Of a stretch of DNA of 38,600 nucleotides, positions 32,646 to 38,600 are shown piece by piece (position 1 is the stretch's first letter; the number at the start of each line of letters is the position of its first letter). A model generated the notes under the pieces. It had not been told where the DNA came from, searched no databases, and saw only the letters and a program-made list of their open reading frames with translations. A program made the translations under genes and the position numbers. The stretch is from Opitutia bacterium (GTDB taxonomy: Bacteria; Verrucomicrobiota; Verrucomicrobiae; Opitutales; UBA953), in assembly GCA_004558035.1 (NCBI GenBank), contig SFEJ01000022.1, forward strand, positions 1 to 38,600, given 5' to 3'.

Positions 32646-35456
32646 ATGTCCGCCAAAATCTTCTGGAAACTTTTCGTCTCCGCGCTCGTTCTCGCGTTCG
32701 CGGTCGCGAGCATGCTGCCGTTTTCGAGCGTGCCGTTCCGCGAATACGTCGACCGCGTCGTCACGCACGACCGCGAAGCGTTCGACGGCGTGCTCGCCGA
32801 GATGGACCGCCGCGTCGCTTCCTATCGCGACGAGAGCGTTCCCGCCGACAAGAAGTCGCCGACCGCGTATTCCGCGCTCCGCGACATCGCCGCGGGCAAA
32901 GGAAATTCCGGCAAGGAGATCGATCTGAACAAGGCGTTCTTCCCGGAGATCAAGATGGTGCGCGAGCCCAATCTCGAAAAGAAGAACAACATGCTGCTGC
33001 AGGAGCTGCTGCGGCGTTCGCAGGGCAAGGTCAAGCTCGGCCTCGACCTGCAAGGCGGCGTGTCGTTCACGCTGCGCGTCAATCCCGAGGCGGCGGAGGC
33101 GGAGGCCAAGGCGCTCGCGCGCGCGAAGACCGACGAAGAGCGCGCCAAGCTGAAGGCGGAAGCCGAGGCGCGCGCCGAAGAAAAGCTCGGCCAGCTCGAC
33201 CGCGCGATCGAGGTCATCGGCGACCGCGTGAACGCCTTCGGCGTCAGCGAGCCCGTGATCCGGCCCGTCGGGAACGACGCGATCGAGATTCAGCTTCCGG
33301 GCGAGGACACGGCGAACAATCCCGATTCCATCAACGCGCTGAAGAAGCCCGCCAAGCTCGAGTTCCGCCTCGTGCACCGCTACGAGCTCCCGCCCGCGGA
33401 CGCGAAGGAAGGCGAGCTCGTCTCCCTGCGCACGAATCCGACTTCCGCGGGATCGGCGGTCGCGACCTACGAAGTGCTTTTCGACGAACATCAGGACCGC
33501 GAGACGGGAGCGGTCTCGCGCACGCCCGTCTACGTCAAGAAGGCGCCGGAGGCGACGGGCTCCATCGTCAGCCGCGCCACGCCCGTCACGGACGGGCTTT
33601 CCCGCTACGTCAGCATCAGCTTCACGTCCGCGGGCGGGAAGATCTTCGGCGACGTCACGCAGCGCATCGCGGACGAGGACAACGCGAACGCCGCGAAGGA
33701 TCTGCCTTACTCCGCGAAGAACGGGCGCTTCGCCATCGTACTCGACGGCAAGCTGATGTCCGCGCCGACCATCAACGCCTCCGCCGGCGGCAAAAAGACC
33801 GGCATCTACGGCGGCGGCGCGCAGATCACCGGCAATTTCGACAAAAAGGAGGCGGAAGAGCTCGCCAACGCGCTGAACAATCCGCTCGAGTTCCCGCTCG
33901 AACTGCAGGACATGACGAACGTCGGCGCGACGCTCGCCAAGGACGCGCAGACGCAGTCCGTGAACGCCGCCATCATCGGCTGCGCGTGCACGATTCTTTT
34001 CGCGCTCGTGTTCTACCGCATCGGCGGGCTGATCGCCGTGCTGGGCATCGCGCTCAACGTCGCGACGCTCTTCGGCGTGCAGTGCGCGTTCGGCGCCACG
34101 GTCACGCTGCCGGGCATCGCCGCGTTCGTCCTCACCGTCGGCATGGCGGTGGACTCCAACGTGCTCGTCTATGAACGCATCCGCGAAGAAATCGCGCGCG
34201 GGAAGTCCATGCGCACCGCCGTCCAGCTCGGCTACAACCGCGCGTTTCTCACGATTTTGGACTCGCAGCTGACGACGTTCCTCGTCGCGGTCGTGCTGAT
34301 TCTGCTCGGCACGGGTTCCGTCAAGGGCTTCGGCGTGACGCTCGCGATCGGCATCATCACGACGATCTTCTCGACCTGCGTCTTCTGCCGCGGGCTGCAG
34401 GAGCTCCTCGTCGAGCACGGCTGGCTCAAGGACATCTTCGGCGTCAAGTTCACGAAGACGCCTTCGTTCCGCTTCATGAACAAGTGGAAGCTTTCCGTCG
34501 CCGCCGTCTGCGCGTTCGTCGCGATCGGCGCGGGAACGCTCGCGATCCGCGGGAACGACTGCCTCGGCAAGGACTTTAAGGGCGGCGAATCCGTCACGCT
34601 CCGCATCGTCCAGGACGAAAAGATTCAGGAAAAGATCGGCGTGGGCGAGCTGCTCGCGGCTGCGAAAAAGACCGGAATCGACGACGTCTCCGCCGTCTAT
34701 CAGCAGCAGGTCGGCGCCTCCGAAAAGACGCTCGCCGTCGAGTGCGCGCTCACCGAAGACAAGTCCCAGGGCGAATTTTCCAACATCGACAAGATCGTCG
34801 AATCGATCCGCGCGACGTATCCGGAACTCTTTCCGGCGGACGCGAAGACGCTCGACGACGTCGTCATCGGCAAGCAGGCGGTCGGCGCGACCGTCAGCGC
34901 TCAGCTCATCCGCGGCACGATCATTTCGCTGCTCGTCGCTCTCTTCGGCATCGCCGTTTACGTCGGGCTGCGCTTCGAAACGGGATTCGGCGTCGCCGCG
35001 CTGCTGACGACGCTGCACGACATCGTCATCGTCACGTTCGTCTATCTCGCCTGCGGCGGCCAGCTTTCCGCGTCGATGATCGCCGCGCTGCTCATGGTCG
35101 CCGGCTATTCGATCAACGACACGATCGTCGTCTTCGACCGCATCCGCGAGGAGCTCGAGCTCAACCCGAACATGAAGCTCGGCGACGTGATCGACCTTTC
35201 GATCAACCGCACGCTGACGCGCACGATGCTCACGTCCGTCACGACGTTCCTCACCGCCTGCGCGCTCGCGTATTTCGGCGCGGGCGACGTCGCCGAATAC
35301 GGCAAGGTCTTCATCTGGGGCGTCATCATCGGCACGTTCTCGTCGATCTTCCTCGCCGCGCCGATCTTCTGGTGGTGGCACAAGGGCGACCGCGAAAAGG
35401 TCAAGGAGGAAGAGGACACCTACCACTACGAGTGGGAGGCGAAGTCCGCCCAGTGA
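32646..35456 (+). CDS. secDF: Protein translocase subunit SecDF (SecD-SecF fusion)
   Basis: The protein is 936 residues. The SecD half has the first membrane helix, GLDLQGGVSFTLRV, the periplasmic P1 domain with VNAFGVSEPVIRPVGNDAIEIQLPGED, and the membrane bundle with VLTVGMAVDSNVLVYERIREE. The SecF half begins near residue 610 with GKDFKGGESVTLR and holds GYSINDTIVVFDRIREEL in its bundle. It uses the proton gradient to pull exported proteins through SecYEG. A charged, Ala/Glu/Lys-rich coil (about residues 145-185) is inserted in P1. The fusion is known from Firmicutes, Bacteroidetes and PVC bacteria. Confidence 0.97.
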   Translation: MSAKIFWKLFVSALVLAFAVASMLPFSSVPFREYVDRVVTHDREAFDGVLAEMDRRVASYRDESVPADKKSPTAYSALRDIAAGKGNSGKEIDLNKAFFPEIKMVREPNLEKKNNMLLQELLRRSQGKVKLGLDLQGGVSFTLRVNPEAAEAEAKALARAKTDEERAKLKAEAEARAEEKLGQLDRAIEVIGDRVNAFGVSEPVIRPVGNDAIEIQLPGEDTANNPDSINALKKPAKLEFRLVHRYELPPADAKEGELVSLRTNPTSAGSAVATYEVLFDEHQDRETGAVSRTPVYVKKAPEATGSIVSRATPVTDGLSRYVSISFTSAGGKIFGDVTQRIADEDNANAAKDLPYSAKNGRFAIVLDGKLMSAPTINASAGGKKTGIYGGGAQITGNFDKKEAEELANALNNPLEFPLELQDMTNVGATLAKDAQTQSVNAAIIGCACTILFALVFYRIGGLIAVLGIALNVATLFGVQCAFGATVTLPGIAAFVLTVGMAVDSNVLVYERIREEIARGKSMRTAVQLGYNRAFLTILDSQLTTFLVAVVLILLGTGSVKGFGVTLAIGIITTIFSTCVFCRGLQELLVEHGWLKDIFGVKFTKTPSFRFMNKWKLSVAAVCAFVAIGAGTLAIRGNDCLGKDFKGGESVTLRIVQDEKIQEKIGVGELLAAAKKTGIDDVSAVYQQQVGASEKTLAVECALTEDKSQGEFSNIDKIVESIRATYPELFPADAKTLDDVVIGKQAVGATVSAQLIRGTIISLLVALFGIAVYVGLRFETGFGVAALLTTLHDIVIVTFVYLACGGQLSASMIAALLMVAGYSINDTIVVFDRIREELELNPNMKLGDVIDLSINRTLTRTMLTSVTTFLTACALAYFGAGDVAEYGKVFIWGVIIGTFSSIFLAAPIFWWWHKGDREKVKEEEDTYHYEWEAKSAQ

Positions 35457-35468
35457 CGCCGTCTTCCC

Positions 35469-35499
35469 GCGTTCCCGCCGCACACGCGCGCGGGAACGC
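35469..35499. repeat. Inverted pair of the abundant motif behind secDF
   Basis: GCGTTCCCGC (35469-35478) and GCGGGAACGC (35490-35499) form a 10-bp perfect stem with an 11-base loop, 12 bases after the secDF stop. No T-run follows, so as a terminator it would be Rho-dependent or weak. Confidence 0.6.
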
Positions 35500-35565
35500 C
35501 GCGGGCGCGCGCCGTCCTTTCCCGTCCGGCATCATCGCTTCTCGGCTTCTCCGCTCCTTCATTTT

Positions 35566-37914
35566 ATGGAAATCACTGCTTCCCTTTCCGAATACGTGCT
35601 GCGCATCGCGCAGGAAACGGGGCTGGGCGTCGCGCGCGTGAGCGCCGTCGCGAGGCTCCTCGCCGAGGGCGCGACCGTGCCCTTCATCGCGCGCTACCGC
35701 AAGGAGGCGACCGGCGAAATGGACGAAGTTCAGATCGCCGCCGTGCGCGACCGTCTCGAACGCCTGCGCGAGCTCGACGCCCGCCGCGCCGCGATCCTCA
35801 AGTCTCTCGAGGAGAACAAGCACCTCACGCCCGAGCTCAAGGCCGCCGTCGAAAAGGCTTCGACTTCGACTGAACTCGAAGACCTCTACGCGCCCTACCG
35901 CCCGAAGCGCCGCACGCGCGCCACGATCGCGCGGGAACGCGGACTCGGGCCGCTCGCCGACTTCATCTTCGAAAATCAGAACGCGGACGCCGCCGCCGAA
36001 GCCGCGAAATTCGTCGCGCCCGACAAGGAGGTGCCCGACGTCGCCGCCGCGCTCGCGGGAGCGCGCGACATTCTCGCCGAGCGCATTTCCGACGACAAGA
36101 CGGCGCGCGCGGCCTGCCGCGAAATCTACGAAAAATCCGCCGAGCTTTCTTCCGAGGTCATCAAAGGCAAGGAAGAGGAGGGCGCGAAGTTCAAGGACTA
36201 CTTCGAATGGAGCGAGCCGCTCGCGTCCGCGCCGTCGCACCGCGTGCTCGCGATTCGCCGCGGCGAAAAGGAAGGCTTTCTCTTCTTCCGCATCACGGTG
36301 AACGAGGACGAGGCGTTTTCCCGGCTCGACAAGATCTTCGTCGGCGGGAACGGCGCCTGCGGGAACGAAGTCCGCACGGCGTCGCACGATTCGTGGAAGC
36401 GCCTGCTCGGGCCCTCGCTCGAGACGGAGGCGCGCCTCAAGTCCAAGGAGCGCGCGGACGAGGAGGCGATACGCGTCTTCGCCTCGAACGTTTCCGAACT
36501 GCTCATGGCGCCCGCGCTCGGGCAGAAGAGCGTACTCGCGCTCGATCCCGGTTTCCGCACGGGCTGCAAGCTCGTCGTGCTCGACGCGCAGGGCAAGCTG
36601 CTGCACCACGAAGTGATTTTTCCGACCGCGGGATCGCAGGCGCAGTACGCCGACGCGGAAAACCGCATCCGCATTCTCTGCCATCAGTTCAAGGTTCAGG
36701 CGATCGCAATCGGCAACGGCACGGCGTCGCGCGAGACGGAGACGTTCGTGCGCGGCTGCGGGCTGCCCGCGTCGATTCCCGTCGTCGTCGTGAACGAGAG
36801 CGGCGCGTCGATTTATTCCGCGAGCGAAGTCGCGCGCGAGGAATTTCCGAACGAGGACGTCACCGTGCGCGGCGCGGTCTCCATCGGCCGCCGCCTGATG
36901 GACCCGCTCGCCGAGCTCGTGAAGATCGATCCGAAGAGCATCGGCGTCGGGCAGTATCAGCACGACGTGAATCAGATCGCGCTGAAGCGCTCGCTGGACG
37001 ACGTCGTCGTTTCCTGCGTGAACAGGGTCGGCGTCGAGGTGAACACCGCGTCGAAGCAGCTGCTCAGCTACGTTTCCGGACTGAACGCGAGCATCGCCGC
37101 GAACATCGTCGCCTACCGCGACGAGCACGGCGCGTTCCGTTCCCGCCGCGAGCTGAAGAACGTGCCGCGCCTCGGCGAAAAGGCGTTCGAGCAGTGCGCG
37201 GGCTTCCTGCGCATCCGCGGCGGCGAGCATCCGCTCGACGCTTCCGCCGTGCACCCGGAACGCTACGCGCTCGTCGAGAAAATGGCGGCGGATCTCGGCT
37301 GCGATGTTCCCGCGCTTCTCGCCGACGGCCGCCTGCGCGCCCGCATCGACTTGAAGAAATACGTGTCGGACGACGTCGGTCTGCCCACGCTGCAGGACAT
37401 TCTGAAGGAGCTCGAAAAGCCCGGACGCGACCCTCGCGAAAAATTCGAGGCGTTCGCGTTCAAGGAAGGCGTGCACGAGATTTCCGACCTCAAGGAAGGC
37501 ATGCGTCTGCCGGGCATCGTGACGAACGTCACGGCGTTCGGCGCGTTCGTGGACGTCGGCGTGCACCAGGACGGGCTCGTCCACGTGTCGCAGCTCGCGG
37601 ACGATTTCGTGAAGGATCCGGCGGACGTCGTGAAGGTCGGGCAGAAGGTTTCCGTGACCGTAATGGAGGTGGACATTCCGCGCCGCCGCATCGGGCTTTC
37701 GATGAAGACGAATCCGGAAAAGGGCGCCCGCAGCGCGCGCGAAAACTTCTCCGACCGCGACGCGCGACGCGGGAACGCCCCGCGCCGCGGCGGCTCCGGC
37801 GGCGGGAACGGCTTCGGCGGACGCCGCGACGACCGCGGGAACGCTTCGCCGCGCCGTTTCTCCACGGGCGGCTCCTCCTCCGGCTTCGGCTCCCTCGGCG
37901 ACTTCTTCAAGTAA
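35566..37914 (+). CDS. tex: Tex-family RNA-binding transcription accessory protein
   Basis: The protein is 782 residues. The Tex N-terminal helical domain contains VPFIARYRKEATGEMDEVQI and EDLYAPYRPKRRTRATIARERGL. A YqgF/RuvC-like domain follows (LALDPGFRTGCKLVVLD), then two HhH units (SGLNASIAANIVAYRDEHGAFRSRRELKNVPRLG) and a C-terminal S1 domain (GMRLPGIVTNVTAFGAFVDVGVHQDGLVHVSQL). After the S1 domain comes an unusual tail of about 60 residues rich in Arg, Gly and Asn. Tex binds nucleic acid and affects transcription. The frame ends just before two inverted motif pairs. Confidence 0.96.
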   Translation: MEITASLSEYVLRIAQETGLGVARVSAVARLLAEGATVPFIARYRKEATGEMDEVQIAAVRDRLERLRELDARRAAILKSLEENKHLTPELKAAVEKASTSTELEDLYAPYRPKRRTRATIARERGLGPLADFIFENQNADAAAEAAKFVAPDKEVPDVAAALAGARDILAERISDDKTARAACREIYEKSAELSSEVIKGKEEEGAKFKDYFEWSEPLASAPSHRVLAIRRGEKEGFLFFRITVNEDEAFSRLDKIFVGGNGACGNEVRTASHDSWKRLLGPSLETEARLKSKERADEEAIRVFASNVSELLMAPALGQKSVLALDPGFRTGCKLVVLDAQGKLLHHEVIFPTAGSQAQYADAENRIRILCHQFKVQAIAIGNGTASRETETFVRGCGLPASIPVVVVNESGASIYSASEVAREEFPNEDVTVRGAVSIGRRLMDPLAELVKIDPKSIGVGQYQHDVNQIALKRSLDDVVVSCVNRVGVEVNTASKQLLSYVSGLNASIAANIVAYRDEHGAFRSRRELKNVPRLGEKAFEQCAGFLRIRGGEHPLDASAVHPERYALVEKMAADLGCDVPALLADGRLRARIDLKKYVSDDVGLPTLQDILKELEKPGRDPREKFEAFAFKEGVHEISDLKEGMRLPGIVTNVTAFGAFVDVGVHQDGLVHVSQLADDFVKDPADVVKVGQKVSVTVMEVDIPRRRIGLSMKTNPEKGARSARENFSDRDARRGNAPRRGGSGGGNGFGGRRDDRGNASPRRFSTGGSSSGFGSLGDFFK

Positions 37915-37936
37915 GCCGAAGGACGCCGAGCTTCCG

Positions 37937-37952
37937 CGTTCCCGCGGGAACG
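37937..37952. repeat. Perfect 16-bp palindrome from two abutting motif copies
   Basis: CGTTCCCGCGGGAACG is a perfect palindrome made of two facing copies of the abundant 8-mer with no spacer, 22 bases after the tex stop. Confidence 0.8.
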
Positions 37953-37998
37953 TGCAGGCGCAAAGGCGGTTTTTCGGGAGAGACGCTCCGGACAGGCG

Positions 37999-38038
37999 AC
38001 GTTCCCGCGGGAAAGAATCCCGCGGGAACGTGTTTTTT
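37999..38038 (+). terminator. Terminator of tex made from an inverted pair of the abundant motif
   Basis: ACGTTCCCGCGGGA (37999-38012) and TCCCGCGGGAACGT (38018-38031) form a perfect 14-bp stem with loop AAGAA, followed by six T (38033-38038). It is the strongest hairpin in the window. Confidence 0.93.
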
Positions 38039-38069
38039 CAACTGATTTTTCTTTGAGCGAAAAGGGAAA

Positions 38070-38243
38070 TCACTTTTTGCGGAGGCGGGGCGGGAGGGCG
38101 GACCTGCGGGAACAGCCGCAGCCGCAGGAACAGCCCGGCGAGGCGTGCGGGTCGCGCATCGAACGGATTTTCTTTCTCAGGCGGAAGCCGAGGTAGATGA
38201 CGGCTCCGAGCACGAAGACCGCGGCGAAGATGACGTCGAACAT
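38070..38243 (-). CDS. Small Cys-rich membrane protein, FeoB-associated type
   Basis: The 57-residue protein, too short for standard cut-offs, starts MFDVIFAAVFVLGAVIYLGF. A single N-terminal membrane helix is followed by a basic stretch (RLRKKIRSMRD) and a Cys-Gly cluster (GCSCGCGCSRR). The length, helix and Cys cluster match the FeoB-associated Cys-rich membrane proteins, and the gene lies just downstream of the feoB end on the same strand. The longer open frame on this strand over 38038-38328 is in another phase and is spurious. A role in ferrous iron uptake is inferred from context. Confidence 0.82.
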   Translation of the reverse strand: MFDVIFAAVFVLGAVIYLGFRLRKKIRSMRDPHASPGCSCGCGCSRRSALPPRLRKK

Positions 38244-38479
38244 GGGGAAATTTAATTAATGGTTGATGGTGGATAATGAATGACGCAGTGCGTTCGGCTT
38301 CTCCGAAAAAGAAACTGGTAGCTGGCAACTGGTGACTGGAGCATTGCTTTTTTGAAAACTTCTCCGAGAAATCTCCAGTTTCAAGTTACCGGCTCCTAGC
38401 TCCCTTTTGAGCGCCTCAACTTCGAATCATTCGCCTCCGAGCTTCTTTAAGCTTTAACCTTTAAGCTCTGATCTTTCCC
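38244..38479. other. Gene-free AT-richer interval with repeats between feoB and the Cys-rich gene
   Basis: It holds an imperfect inverted repeat: 38313-38341 (CTGGTAGCTGGCAACTGG region) against 38373-38403, flanked by direct repeats CTTCTCCGAAAAA (38299-38311) and CTTCTCCGAGAAA (38360-38372). It also holds TTAAGCTTTAACCTTTAAGCT (38446-38466), related in reverse to 2650-2678. The stretch TTAATGGTTGATGGTGGATAATGAATG looks like simple intergenic repeat sequence. There is no gene. Confidence 0.55.
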
Positions 38480-38600
38480 TCAGAGCAGGCTGCCGATCTG
38501 ATAGCAGAGGACGGCGCCGAGCCAGGCGAGGAACGTCATCTGCGCCCAGGCGACGATCGCCCATTTCCACGAGGATTCGCGGGCGATGACGACGATTTCC
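38480..38600 (-). CDS. feoB: Ferrous iron transporter FeoB, C-terminal 39 codons (partial)
   Basis: The minus-strand frame reads EIVVIARESSWKWAIVAWAQ, then MTFLAWLGAVLCYQIGSLL and stop. The RE-SSWKWA sequence followed by a helix with MT-LAW and a Tyr-Gln near the end is the typical FeoB C-terminus. The rest lies beyond the right edge. FeoB is the GTP-dependent Fe(II) importer of the inner membrane. The Cys-rich gene downstream supports the call. Confidence 0.85.
   Translation of the reverse strand, partial: EIVVIARESSWKWAIVAWAQMTFLAWLGAVLCYQIGSLL

Noticed and set aside
32526..35483. A 985-codon open frame opposite secDF
   Set aside because: Low-complexity Arg/Asp/Val peptide without a recognisable fold; secDF is the real gene.
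38038..38328. A 96-codon minus-strand frame near the right end
   Set aside because: The neighbouring frame encodes a Cys-rich membrane protein matching the Feo context; this one is Arg/Pro-rich and crosses the tex terminator.
1..38600. CRISPR array, phage defence island or integrated phage
   Set aside because: No regularly spaced direct repeats, cas, integrase, transposase or phage genes were seen; the dispersed 8-mer is irregularly spaced and lies in genes.
1..38600. The 8-mer as a KOPS- or Chi-like strand-polar signal
   Set aside because: Both orientations are common (about 75 to 52) and interleaved, so strong polarity is not seen here, although one window cannot fully exclude a bias.
1..38600. 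tRNA, rRNA or riboswitch genes
   Set aside because: No cloverleaf with TTCGA-type arm and no recognisable riboswitch core was found by reading; a covariance search would be needed to be certain.

Overview
This window is a GC-rich (about two-thirds G+C by eye), gene-dense piece of a Gram-negative chromosome. It encodes a Pal-type peptidoglycan-binding lipoprotein, a type II secretion (T2SS) secretin with pseudopilins, a SecD-SecF fusion, and a giant beta-strand-repeat surface protein ending in a PEP-CTERM sorting tail. That combination fits the Verrucomicrobiota, possibly an Opitutae-like lineage, but this placement is an inference and no rRNA is present to confirm it.

Layout. 1-2184 is the 3' end of a PEP-CTERM/autotransporter-repeat protein with a strong terminator behind it. 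2185-2852 is a gene-free stretch carrying a mosaic intergenic repeat. 2853-6624 (minus) holds an acidic unknown protein, a Pal/OmpA lipoprotein and the restart helicase PriA. 6731-9870 (plus) holds a zinc-ribbon membrane protein, a KtrA-type K+ regulator and a YihY-family membrane protein. 9907-13183 (minus) holds an oligopeptide-type binding lipoprotein, a second copy of the intergenic repeat bounded by inverted arms, and the queuosine-precursor pair queE-queD. 13266-16063 (plus) holds acylphosphatase, an ABC-2 type exporter (ATPase and permease) and an unknown helical protein. 16149-19631 (plus) is a nuoG-nuoH-nuoI block, followed by a terminator and hisF. 20554-28570 (minus) is a long, translationally coupled T2SS operon in the order gspG-H-I-J-K-L-M-D plus a GspC/PilP-like gene, without the ATPase, platform protein or prepilin peptidase. 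28760-30094 (plus) is a divergent pyrimidine-nucleoside phosphorylase, which converges with aspS (minus). Then come yajC and secDF (plus), tex (plus), and at the right edge a 57-residue Cys-rich membrane protein and the last 39 codons of feoB (minus).

The outstanding feature is not a gene. The 8-mer CGGGAACG (usually within GCGGGAACG) or its complement CGTTCCCG occurs about 127 times by hand count (about 75 plus, 52 minus), roughly once per 300 bases, against about 3 expected from composition. It lies in all reading frames, in genes of both strands and between genes. Behind several stop codons two copies face each other to form the stem of a hairpin, three of which are textbook terminators. 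This is the behaviour of DNA-uptake sequences in Neisseria and Pasteurellaceae, and its density resembles HIP1 in cyanobacteria. The motif looks like a genome-wide signal whose reader is unknown. A second layer is a family of mosaic intergenic repeats at about 2.4-2.8 kb and 11.75-12.08 kb, with related simple sequences near 38.3-38.5 kb.
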